DNA of 64,000 nt from an uncultured Paludibaculum sp. (GTDB taxonomy: Bacteria > Acidobacteriota > Terriglobia > Bryobacterales > Bryobacteraceae). Below, one piece after another: positions 57,299-64,000 of the stretch. Position 1 is the stretch's first letter; every line of letters starts with the position of its first letter. The position numbers and the translations under genes are program-made. The notes beneath the pieces were generated by a model. That model saw only the letters and a list, made by a program, of their open reading frames with translations, did not search any database and was not told where the DNA came from. The stretch is taken from contig NZ_OY762269.1 in assembly GCF_963665245.1 (NCBI RefSeq), forward strand, positions 1 to 64,000, given 5' to 3'.

Positions 57299-58146
57299 TT
57301 CGCGGCCATCTCCCGCAGGGCCATTAGTTCCACCATTTGCGAGAGGATCTCGTCGCGGTCGCGACCGCTGAGCCCGAGGGCCAATTGTGCTGTCAGCAAC
57401 CCATAGCGGACTCCCAGATCGTAACGGCGCTGTGTCATGCGTAGAGCCAGGAAGCGCTCGCGGCGAGCCAACTCGGCCAGGGCCATGGAGAGCGATACGG
57501 TGGTGGTTCGCGGATCCGCCAGCAGTTCTTCGAGAATTGTCATGACCGCCGGTGCCAGCACGTGCATACCAAAGAAACAGAGGTAGTGTCCGGAGCGTAG
57601 GCCTGGGACGACGATCCTCTGTTCAGCTTCTGTCGGCGTGGGCTTCTCGAGCACGGTGTCGACTTTATAGAGCCGTTCCCGGCCGGCCACGCGTTGGCCG
57701 CCGACAGCGCCGAACTGCTTCAACTGGCCCTCGCGCGTGGCCTGTACGCTGGAGACGGAGCAATCTTCCAGTTCCGCCACCTCGATGAGTTCGGTAGCGC
57801 AACTTGCCTTGGTGTGGTTGACGTAAAGGTGATCGCTGACGAGGTGGAGGAACGGCTCACCGGCGGTAAACTCGCGAGCGCAATGGATGGCGTGGCCGTA
57901 ACCGCGGGGCTCGTGCTGCTCGACAAAGCGGACGCGGCCGGCGTGGTCGCCAGTCACGAGGGCGTAGTGTTCGGCGTCGCCGGGGCAGACCACGACGCAG
58001 ATCTCTTCCACGCGAGCACGGACGACTTCCTCCAGCAGGATGCCAAGGACGCTGCGTTCCTGGCCATCCCGATCAATCAGGTTCTGGAGGGGCAGACGGC
58101 GCTGCGAGGGGGAAGCCGCGGTGATTACAGCCTTGCGAATCCGCAT
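57295..58146 (-). CDS. GalU-like nucleotidyltransferase with degenerate signature
   Basis: A 283-residue protein of the UTP-glucose-1-phosphate uridylyltransferase family by overall pattern. It has RKAVITAA at the start, EQHEPRGYGHAIHCAREF, FLHLVSDHLYV with the metal-binding Asp, VLEKPTP and LRSGHYLCFFGMHVLAP. However, the GxGTRF-type loop is replaced by SPSQRRLPL and the usual pro-Lys (PKEM) is missing, so activity is uncertain. It may be a regulatory or altered-specificity subunit. Its stop overlaps the start of the fused kinase/transferase (ATGA). Confidence 0.75.
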   Translation of the reverse strand: MRIRKAVITAASPSQRRLPLQNLIDRDGQERSVLGILLEEVVRARVEEICVVVCPGDAEHYALVTGDHAGRVRFVEQHEPRGYGHAIHCAREFTAGEPFLHLVSDHLYVNHTKASCATELIEVAELEDCSVSSVQATREGQLKQFGAVGGQRVAGRERLYKVDTVLEKPTPTEAEQRIVVPGLRSGHYLCFFGMHVLAPAVMTILEELLADPRTTTVSLSMALAELARRERFLALRMTQRRYDLGVRYGLLTAQLALGLSGRDRDEILSQMVELMALREMAAK

Positions 58147-58170
58147 AGATTCCTATGTACCATCGAATCG

Positions 58171-58656
58171 ATGAGCGCTGCTAAGACAAATGCTGTACGG
58201 TTTCTGGAAGGTTTGGGTATTTCGTTTGAGGTGCGTGAGTACGAGGTGGACGAATCAGATCTCTCCGCGGAGACCGTGGCCGCGAAGATCGCGTTCCCGG
58301 TGGAGCAGACTTTCAAGACTCTCGTGGTGCGGGGCGAGAGGACGGGTGTGTGTCTGGCGGTGATCCCCGGCAATGCTGAACTCGATCTGAAGGCGCTGGC
58401 GAGATCCATGGGGGACCGCAAGGCAGACACGGTCCCCCTGAAAGAAGTTCAACCGCTGACCGGCTACATTCGCGGCGGCGTGACGGCGCTCGCCTGCAAG
58501 AAGGACTACCCCGTCTATCTCGACGAGTTCGCGCAAATCTACGACCGCATCTCGATCTCAGCCGGCCAGCGCGGCATGCAGATCCTGCTGGCGCCGGAGG
58601 ACTACCGGCGAGCGGTGAGCGCTGTCTACGCGCCTATCTCGAAAGACAAGGAGTAG
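58171..58656 (+). CDS. YbaK/EbsC-type Cys-tRNA(Pro) deacylase
   Basis: A 161-residue editing-domain protein of the YbaK family that clears mischarged Cys-tRNA(Pro). The start TNAVRFLEGLGISFEVREYEVDE, the conserved Lys in EQTFKTLVVRG, the loop VIPGNAELDLKALA and TGYIRGGVTALACKK are characteristic. YbaK itself is close in length. It is divergent from the sugar-nucleotide operon, with 24 bp between starts. Confidence 0.92.
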   Translation: MSAAKTNAVRFLEGLGISFEVREYEVDESDLSAETVAAKIAFPVEQTFKTLVVRGERTGVCLAVIPGNAELDLKALARSMGDRKADTVPLKEVQPLTGYIRGGVTALACKKDYPVYLDEFAQIYDRISISAGQRGMQILLAPEDYRRAVSAVYAPISKDKE

Positions 58657-58661
58657 GTGTC

Positions 58662-58973
58662 CTACTTCTGCTTCGCGACGATCAGGTCTTTGATCTTGTC
58701 GTAGGTCGCCTGCGGCAGGATGCTCTTCTGGACGAGCTCGTCCTTCCGCTTGTAAGGCCGGCCCTTGATGATCTTTCCAGAGTAGGCGTCGCCGATGCCG
58801 GGCAGTGCCTTGAGTGCGTCCACGGAAGCGGTGTTGATGTCGAGGAGATCGGCGGCCTTGGTCGAAGCGGATTTCACGGCCGCCTTCGCGTCGGCGGCCT
58901 TTTTGACGGCCCCTTGGCCAAACACGAGCGACAGGGCAAAGATCGCCACTGGGATGAGACGGGAGAGCTTCAT
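58662..58973 (-). CDS. Exported helix-hairpin-helix protein (ComEA-like)
   Basis: A 103-residue protein with a signal peptide (about 1-20), a Lys/Ala-rich linker and a ComEA-type helix-hairpin-helix domain (about 43-98). The domain starts LLDINTASVDALKALPGIGDAYSGKII and is followed by a second hairpin YKRKDELVQK. ComEA proteins bind incoming double-stranded DNA during natural transformation. In Acidobacteria such short exported versions are common outside com operons, so the DNA-uptake role is unproven. Confidence 0.85.
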   Translation of the reverse strand: MKLSRLIPVAIFALSLVFGQGAVKKAADAKAAVKSASTKAADLLDINTASVDALKALPGIGDAYSGKIIKGRPYKRKDELVQKSILPQATYDKIKDLIVAKQK

Positions 58974-58982
58974 AGCGGTCAG

Positions 58983-59876
58983 TTATAGCACGCCCGTCAG
59001 GCCGCGGCAAAGGATTTGCGCCAGCCGGGCGATGAGCAGCAACCCCGGGTTGTCCTGGCTTTCGTCGATCTGCTTGAGCCCATCCACAGTAATGGCCATC
59101 GCGACGCGACCTTTGGGCGTATAGGCGATGCCGACGTCGGAACGGAGGGCATCCAGCGATCCGGATTTGCTGGCCACAGGCGTCTCACCCAGGTGGCGGC
59201 CTATGCCGTCTTTGTACTGCTGGCGTTTCAGAATGGCGATCATCGCGCGGCTGGATTCGGCGTTGACGACTTGGCCCTTCTCCAGCCGCTCAAGCACGGT
59301 GACCATCTCGAATGGCGTGGACGAGCCGATGCCGAAGCGTTTGTTCTCTTCCATCAACCCGGCCTTGCTCCAGCCCGAAGGTGCCTTGAGTTGCGTGCCG
59401 TCGCCGCGTACCTTACGCATGCTGCGCGTCTGCTTCAGGCCTTGTGCATCCAGGAAGGTGTTGACGGCGTCAGCCTTGATGAGATCGAGGACGAGATTGG
59501 TGGCCGTGTTGTCGCTAACCACGATCATCACATTCACCACGTCGCGCAACGGCAGCCGCAACCCGGCGGAGAATTCGTGCAGGACTCCGGAACCCGAGAC
59601 CTTGTCCTCGTCGCGCAGCCGCAACATCTGATTCCAGCGCAATTCGCCCTTGGCTACTTTGTCGAATACCGCGGCCATGATGGGCAGTTTGATCGTGCTT
59701 GCCGTACGGACGCGCCCGTTCTCGCGCAACCCGTAGGAGGTGCCGGTTTCCAGGTTTCTGGCGTAGAGCGAGACCTCGGCGTCCAAGCTCCGGGTCTCGC
59801 GTCGGACGGCGGAGTCGAGATCATTTGACGGGGCCAATGCTACAGCGGGTAGAGATAGAAAATTCCGGCGTCTCAT
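58983..59876 (-). CDS. Class A beta-lactamase-related serine hydrolase
   Basis: A 297-residue penicillin-binding-fold protein with a Tat leader (MRRRNFLSLPAVALA). Active-site motifs are STIK (Ser60-Lys63), SDN (121-123) and KSG (237-239), the class A set. The Omega-loop glutamate of class A enzymes is not at its expected distance before the STP segment (186-188); Glu appears only in MEEN (about 175-178). Deacylation of beta-lactams may therefore be poor, and the family includes non-lactamase hydrolases. It is followed on the minus strand by the HHH gene after 9 bp. Confidence 0.8.
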   Translation of the reverse strand: MRRRNFLSLPAVALAPSNDLDSAVRRETRSLDAEVSLYARNLETGTSYGLRENGRVRTASTIKLPIMAAVFDKVAKGELRWNQMLRLRDEDKVSGSGVLHEFSAGLRLPLRDVVNVMIVVSDNTATNLVLDLIKADAVNTFLDAQGLKQTRSMRKVRGDGTQLKAPSGWSKAGLMEENKRFGIGSSTPFEMVTVLERLEKGQVVNAESSRAMIAILKRQQYKDGIGRHLGETPVASKSGSLDALRSDVGIAYTPKGRVAMAITVDGLKQIDESQDNPGLLLIARLAQILCRGLTGVL

Positions 59877-59976
59877 GTGATGGTGACTCCCCATGCAGAA
59901 GGAGCAGGCAGGCACAGGACTGAGAATGGCTCCGGCTGCCTTTGGGTTGGCAGACGGAGCCATTGTCGCTTGTGGG

Positions 59977-60405
59977 CTAACGCAGCTTGGAGAAGTCGGT
60001 CGGATCCATGTAGACGGAATCGACCTTGCTGACGATCTTGCCGCTGACTTCGGAGGCCTCGCGCACCTTCTTCCACTCAGGGTCGTTCCGGAACGCGTCC
60101 CACGAAGCTTTGGCGGCCTCGCGGCTCTTGTGCTCGAGGATGTAGATGAGGGTGTTTTCGTGCTCGGGCCCATCGGATGGCACCCAATATCCGACGCTCT
60201 TCATGCCGTGTCTGTTGAAGATGGCGACGGTGTGGTCGCGGAAGCGCGCCTGCAGATTGGGCAGTTTGCCCGGCTCGCAGTGGTAAGTGCGCAGTTCATA
60301 GACATGGGTTTCGGCGGCAGCCGCGGGGATGCCGCGAGCCATCCAACCGGCGGTGGCAGCCAGGGCGGCTATGACGAGTGTGAGAAGGGGTGTTTTGTAT
60401 TTCAT
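59977..60405 (-). CDS. NIPSNAP family protein, exported
   Basis: A 142-residue single-domain NIPSNAP protein with a signal peptide (about 1-32, hydrophobic core LVIAALAATAGWMA, ending AAA-E). The core motif ETHVYELRTYHCEPGKLPNLQARF and NTLIYILEHKSREAAKASWDAF are typical, and the C-terminal DPEWKKVREASE motif is shared with the larger NIPSNAP at 4867-5631. Role unknown. It lies 11 bp after the metalloprotease gene. Confidence 0.88.
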   Translation of the reverse strand: MKYKTPLLTLVIAALAATAGWMARGIPAAAAETHVYELRTYHCEPGKLPNLQARFRDHTVAIFNRHGMKSVGYWVPSDGPEHENTLIYILEHKSREAAKASWDAFRNDPEWKKVREASEVSGKIVSKVDSVYMDPTDFSKLR

Positions 60406-60416
60406 GGGTCAGCCTG

Positions 60417-61283
60417 CTAGTCCCTGGCGAACGTATTGCACGCCGAGAGCTTCCCTGAATTGTATCCCCGCTGGAACCAATCCATGCGCTGCGCGGAGGT
60501 GCCGTGAGTGAACGACTCTGGCGAGACGTGGCCAGTCGCCGCTTTTTGGAGGCGGTCGTCGCCGACGGCGGCCGCGGCTCCGAGTCCGGATTCGACGTCA
60601 CCCTGCTCCAGGATGCCGCGCTCGTTGGTGCTGTGGCCCCAGATGCCAGCGAAGCAGTCGGCCTGCAACTCCATCTTTACGGACAGGGCGTTGCGGGCCG
60701 CCGGATTGCGGCGCTGGGCGGAGCGCACCTGTGCCTCGATGCCAAGGAGATTCTGGATGTGATGGCCGATCTCGTGGGAGATGACGTAGGCCTGCGCGAA
60801 CTCTCCCGGCGCACCGAAGCGGGTCCGCAGTTCATCGTAGAAGCCCAGGTCGATGTAGACTCTTGAGTCACCGGGGCAGTAGAACGGCCCGGTGGCGGAT
60901 TCGGCCATGCCGCAGGCGGATTCCACGGAATCGCGGAACAGGACGAGCCTCGCCTTGCGGTAGGTCTTGCCTTCGGCCGACAGGGTCTGGGCCCAGGTCT
61001 TCTGGTTGTCGTCCAGGACGAAGGAGACGAACTCGACGAGCTTCTGTTCGCTCTTCGTTCGGGCAGCATCAGGCGCGCGGCGCGAAACCGCCGGGGAGCC
61101 ACCTCGGTTGAGGCCAAGAAACGGGCTGATGAGATCGGTCTTGAAGACCAGGCTCAGCACGCCCAGCACGAGCATGCCGCCGAGCCCCAGACGGAAGCCA
61201 CCAAACCCGCCGCCGCCACCTCCACCCTCGTCATCGCGCCGATCTTCGATGTCATCACTGGTACCGCCGGGTGTCCATCGCAT
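60417..61283 (-). CDS. Neutral zinc metallopeptidase, YpfJ type
   Basis: A 288-residue membrane-anchored metalloprotease. It has a cytoplasmic Gly-rich start, a transmembrane helix (about 31-50), then the YpfJ domain with zinc motif HEIGHHIQ (170-177), LQADCFAGIW (the third ligand region) and DYGNSGK-like RGYNSGKLSACNTF end. The family (PF04228) is widespread, often called neutral zinc metallopeptidase, with unknown substrate. ATG 61283 gives the canonical MRWTPGGTSDDIEDRR start. Confidence 0.93.
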   Translation of the reverse strand: MRWTPGGTSDDIEDRRDDEGGGGGGGFGGFRLGLGGMLVLGVLSLVFKTDLISPFLGLNRGGSPAVSRRAPDAARTKSEQKLVEFVSFVLDDNQKTWAQTLSAEGKTYRKARLVLFRDSVESACGMAESATGPFYCPGDSRVYIDLGFYDELRTRFGAPGEFAQAYVISHEIGHHIQNLLGIEAQVRSAQRRNPAARNALSVKMELQADCFAGIWGHSTNERGILEQGDVESGLGAAAAVGDDRLQKAATGHVSPESFTHGTSAQRMDWFQRGYNSGKLSACNTFARD

Positions 61284-61337
61284 CCCCGTTCTCTCCTTGA
61301 GGGCCCTTGATATCCCAAGTCTCCCATCGAGGAGCCG

Positions 61338-61829
61338 TCAGCGGCAATTGGCGGGGATCAACCGCTCCACGATGACCACATCCCGCCAGACATCATCGAG
61401 TTTGCCGTGCTTTTCGTAAATACCCACCTGACGAAAGCCCAGCGACGCCAGAAGCCCCAGGCTGGGCTGGTTTTGGGTGAAAACCCGGGAGACGAGCTTC
61501 CAATAGCCAGCTTTCTCGGCCGCATCCAATAGCGCGAGCATTGCCGCACGGCCTGCACCGCGACCGCGTCCCGAGCGGGCGACGTAGACAGAGAACTCGG
61601 CGACACCGTCGTAGCAGGCACGCGGGCGGTAAGTCGACGTGGAGGCGAAGGCGACCACGATGCCTTCTTGTTCGACGACAACGGAAGGGTGGACGCCGTC
61701 AAACCAGGCTCGGACATCGGCCTCACTACGGGGCCTGGTCTCGAAGGTGGCAATGCGGTCCTCAATGCCTTCGTTGTAGATGCGGGCGATCGCGGCGGAG
61801 TCGGAAGGTACAGCGAGACGGGCTGTCAT
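61338..61829 (-). CDS. GNAT N-acetyltransferase, ArsN/phosphinothricin-acetyltransferase type
   Basis: A 163-residue GNAT enzyme transferring acetyl from acetyl-CoA. The start RLAVPSDSAAIARIYNEGIEDRIATFETRPR, the acetyl-CoA loop VARSGRGRGAGRAAMLALLDAA and SLGLLASLGFRQVGIYEKHGKLDDVW match the PAT/ArsN1 family, which acetylates phosphinothricin or the arsenic analogue arsinothricin. The exact substrate is not certain. The gene lies alone, between the metalloprotease and the hexosaminidase genes. Confidence 0.88.
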   Translation of the reverse strand: MTARLAVPSDSAAIARIYNEGIEDRIATFETRPRSEADVRAWFDGVHPSVVVEQEGIVVAFASTSTYRPRACYDGVAEFSVYVARSGRGRGAGRAAMLALLDAAEKAGYWKLVSRVFTQNQPSLGLLASLGFRQVGIYEKHGKLDDVWRDVVIVERLIPANCR

Positions 61830-61866
61830 TTTGGCAGTGTAGCGCCTGTGAGCACTCCTGCAGGCA

Positions 61867-63864
61867 CTACGGCAGCATAGTGGGCGGCGGATCGCCTTCT
61901 CGGTAGCTGCGTGCGGGGTGGGCAATTTTCTCCTGGAGGTTGCGCCAGCGATCGAATTCGCCTTGCCAGCGGCCCATGGCGGTTTCCAGGCGGTAGGGCA
62001 GATAGTCGCGGAGCCAGAGGGTCCGGAGTTGGGCACGCAGCTCACCGGCCGCGTCCATGAGGTCGAACAGGCGGCTGTGGTCCGTTTCGCTGATTTCGAC
62101 GCCGAAGAGGAGGCGATAGTTGGCGGGCTTGGGGTCCTTGGCGAGGGCTTCGCGGAATCCGTCCATCTCCAGGGCATACAGCTGGCGGAGGGCGATGTAG
62201 TCGAGGAGGCGCGCGCCGTAGAGGAGGGACTCGTAGAAGGGATCGGGGCCGTCCTTGAGGAGGGTCAGGAGGGTGGCCTGGGCGGATTCGGACTGGATGC
62301 GGGCTTCGCGGATGGCGGCGGCATGGGCGCGGGCGCGTTCTAGGCGGCGGGGCTCGAGGGGGTTGGCCCAGAGGGTCTGGAAGACGCGGGTGCCCAAGGC
62401 CTTTTCCAGGGCGCTCTGGGATTGGGAGACGGTGGCTAGCAGGCGGCTGACGGCGGCGGCGTGGCGGGGGTGCAGGAGGCGGGCGTAGCGATCGTAGACC
62501 TGGGCGTGAGTCAGGGTCTCGTGATTCCAGGAGGCGATGGGTCCGTAGGCGACGGCGGGGTCGGCCATGCGGAGGAGGACCTGGCCGCAGTCGGTCCATT
62601 CGGTGTGGAGGATGCCGAGGGAGCGGTGTTTGCGGGCACTTTTGGCGAGGCCGTCGACGTTGCGGAGGGTGTGGTCGAAGTCGGGGACGGCGTCGTAGTA
62701 GTTCCAGACGCCGGAGCCGAGGAGGGAGTTCACCTTGGCCGCGGCAAGAGGGGCGACGAAGCGGTCGTAATCGGGTTCATCGGAGTAGCGCCAGGGGATG
62801 GCGACGGTGCCCGCGGGGACGCGGGCGATGACTTCCGAATGCTGCAGGAGGATGTCGCCCCAGATCATGACGCGTTTGCCTTTGGCGGCTACGAGGGACG
62901 AGACCTGTTCGAAGTGGCGGAGGTAGATTTCGCCGGCTTTGGCGGGCTCGAGCTGACGGCCGGGCACTTTGCCGAGCTCGTAGGTCTCGTCCATGCCGAC
63001 GTGAAACCAGGGGCTGGGGAAGAGGGCGGTGAGCTGGTCGACCCAGTCACGGATGAGGGCCTGGGCTTTGGGGTTGAGCGGGTTGATCTCGCCGCCGTGG
63101 GGCATTTCGGCGAGGGTGGAGTAGGTCTCGATGCGGGCGAGGTCGTGCAGGTGGCCGTAGAGTTCGACGCAGGGGACGACGTCGATGAAGCGGTCGTGCG
63201 CGTAGGCGATGAGTTCGCGGACCTGGGCCTTGGTGAGGCGGGCGGAGGCGCTGAGGAGGGGGAAGCCGTCGAGTTCGACGTTGGTTTCGGAATAGAGGTA
63301 GAACTGGTTGGCTTTCCAGCGGGCGAGGAAGTCGATCTGGCGTTTGAGCTCGTCGAATTTGGGGAAGGGGCCGTGGCTGAGATCGAGCATGAAGCCGCGC
63401 AGGCGCATGGCGGGCCAGTCGGCGATCTCGAGGACGCGCAGGGTCGCGGTGGGGGTGAGTAGCTGGCTCAGGGTCTGGACCGCGTAGAAGAGGCCGCGGG
63501 CGGTGGCGGCTTTCAGGTGAACGCGGGTGGTTGTGATTTTCAGCGAGTAGGCTTCGGAGGAGTTGGGTCCGGGGGTGTCGTCCCACTGCCAGGAGGATTG
63601 CGGAGAGGTGCGCTCAAGGAGGATGACAGGGGCGGTGGTGGAGGCGGCGGGTTGGATTCCGGACTGTTGGAGGATGGCGCGGAGGGCGCGCTCGACCAGG
63701 GCGTCGTCTTTGTCCGGTTTGGCGGCGAAGCCGATGGTTGGGTGGAGGAGTTTGAGGGAGCCGGAACCGAGTTGGACTGTGTGGGGTTGAGGGAGAAGGG
63801 GGAGGTCCTGGGCAGGAAGGAGCGTGGCGGCGGTCAGCAAGACTGCGCTGAGACGGATCAACAT
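61867..63864 (-). CDS. Exported GH20 beta-N-acetylhexosaminidase-like protein
   Basis: A 665-residue glycoside hydrolase. It has a signal peptide (about 1-19), an N-terminal GH20b alpha/beta domain (about 22-150), then the GH20 barrel. RGFMLDLSHGPFPKFDELKRQIDFLARWKANQFYLY and the catalytic Asp292-Glu293 pair in FHVGMDETYELG define the family. Further motifs are VMIWGDILLQH, GSGVWNYYD and ILHTEWTDCG. It releases terminal N-acetylhexosamines, and could cooperate with the ChbG-like deacetylase at 37.7 kb. ATG 63864 overlaps the stop of the upstream gene. Confidence 0.9.
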   Translation of the reverse strand: MLIRLSAVLLTAATLLPAQDLPLLPQPHTVQLGSGSLKLLHPTIGFAAKPDKDDALVERALRAILQQSGIQPAASTTAPVILLERTSPQSSWQWDDTPGPNSSEAYSLKITTTRVHLKAATARGLFYAVQTLSQLLTPTATLRVLEIADWPAMRLRGFMLDLSHGPFPKFDELKRQIDFLARWKANQFYLYSETNVELDGFPLLSASARLTKAQVRELIAYAHDRFIDVVPCVELYGHLHDLARIETYSTLAEMPHGGEINPLNPKAQALIRDWVDQLTALFPSPWFHVGMDETYELGKVPGRQLEPAKAGEIYLRHFEQVSSLVAAKGKRVMIWGDILLQHSEVIARVPAGTVAIPWRYSDEPDYDRFVAPLAAAKVNSLLGSGVWNYYDAVPDFDHTLRNVDGLAKSARKHRSLGILHTEWTDCGQVLLRMADPAVAYGPIASWNHETLTHAQVYDRYARLLHPRHAAAVSRLLATVSQSQSALEKALGTRVFQTLWANPLEPRRLERARAHAAAIREARIQSESAQATLLTLLKDGPDPFYESLLYGARLLDYIALRQLYALEMDGFREALAKDPKPANYRLLFGVEISETDHSRLFDLMDAAGELRAQLRTLWLRDYLPYRLETAMGRWQGEFDRWRNLQEKIAHPARSYREGDPPPTMLP

Positions 63865-64000
63865 TCGAGAGGTTCTCCAGATTGGTAGCGGCGCAGGGCC
63901 GAGTGGTCGAGGCGGACACCGAGTCCGGGACCTTGGGGGACCTGGGCAAAGCCGCGTTCGAAGACGATGGGGGATTCCAGGAGGTCGTCCTCGCGGACGA
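63858..64000 (-). CDS. Enolase-superfamily protein, C-terminal fragment (cut by window edge)
   Basis: Only the last 46 codons are present, read from 64000 down to the TGA at 63858-63860. The end VPQGPGLGVRLDHSALRRY is the characteristic tail of mandelate racemase/muconate cycloisomerase family members. The stop overlaps the GH20 start (ATGTTGA), so the two genes are translationally coupled. It is therefore probably another sugar-acid dehydratase, paired with the hexosaminidase. Confidence 0.75.
   Translation of the reverse strand, partial: VREDDLLESPIVFERGFAQVPQGPGLGVRLDHSALRRYQSGEPLEC

Noticed and set aside
62461..63462. Gly/Val/Glu-rich plus-strand frame opposite the GH20 gene
   Set aside because: Low-complexity antisense shadow; the minus strand encodes an intact GH20 enzyme with catalytic DE pair.

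Overview
The window is GC-rich, gene-dense bacterial chromosome. It most likely comes from an acidobacterium of the Bryobacterales/Solibacter type. The pointers are a von Willebrand A protein of the VWFA-related acidobacterial kind, a short ECF sigma factor translationally coupled to a membrane Ser/Thr kinase with a TPR tail, many small secreted enzymes with twin-arginine (Tat) leaders, NIPSNAP proteins, and several lineage-typical proteins I cannot name. This placement is inference; the window has no rRNA.

Layout. 1-2.1 kb: rimP-nusA on the minus strand, heading towards an infB outside the window, with a terminator-like hairpin upstream. 2.1-7 kb: a beta-propeller/phosphoesterase, a NIPSNAP protein and a GT-C type membrane glycosyltransferase. 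7-10 kb: ECF sigma factor plus kinase. 10-15 kb: a PIN toxin pair, a glyoxalase-fold protein, SppA, a RluD-type pseudouridine synthase and the VWA protein. 15-17.8 kb: two long direct repeats, then cytochrome bd oxidase cydAB. 17.8-23.3 kb: a five-gene efflux operon, tetR-tolC-emrA-cytidylate kinase-like-emrB, with a perfect palindromic operator touching the tetR start codon. 23.3-27.2 kb: a Fic protein, intergenic repeats, a winged-helix protein, a VOC protein and an unknown secreted protein. 27.2-30 kb: promoter, cobalamin riboswitch and a TonB-dependent receptor, forming a vitamin B12 uptake unit.

30-39.6 kb is a long minus-strand catabolic block with several start/stop overlaps: D-glycerate dehydrogenase-like, ChbG-like deacetylase, sugar isomerase-like, SDR, a TlpA-like protein, an unknown 259-aa protein, fumarylacetoacetase, acetoacetyl-CoA synthetase and an enolase-superfamily dehydratase. 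Fumarylacetoacetase releases acetoacetate and its downstream neighbour activates it, so those two genes form a metabolic pair at the end of tyrosine (homogentisate) breakdown.

40.6-41.8 kb is the most unusual part. Three copies of a ~170-bp element lie in a 1.2-kb gene-free gap between a beta-hydroxyacid dehydrogenase gene and dxr. Each copy has its own -35/-10 pair with a 17-bp spacer, followed by a 91-92 nt block that is practically identical in all three and can fold in two mutually exclusive ways. I read these as three sibling small RNA genes of unknown family.

41.8-53.9 kb: dxr-rseP, a crotonase-fold protein without its catalytic glutamates, glutathione peroxidase, galE, a membrane-fusion protein, a TPR/outer-membrane protein overlapping a glycoside-hydrolase-like gene, glutaryl-CoA dehydrogenase, a copper-binding lipoprotein and a methyltransferase with a signal peptide. 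53.9-58.1 kb: a 1108-residue fusion of a fucokinase-type GHMP kinase with a UDP-sugar pyrophosphorylase-like domain, overlapping a degenerate GalU-like gene. 58.1-64 kb: YbaK, a ComEA-like helix-hairpin-helix protein, a class A beta-lactamase-like protein, NIPSNAP, YpfJ-type metalloprotease, GNAT acetyltransferase, GH20 hexosaminidase and the tail of another enolase-superfamily gene.
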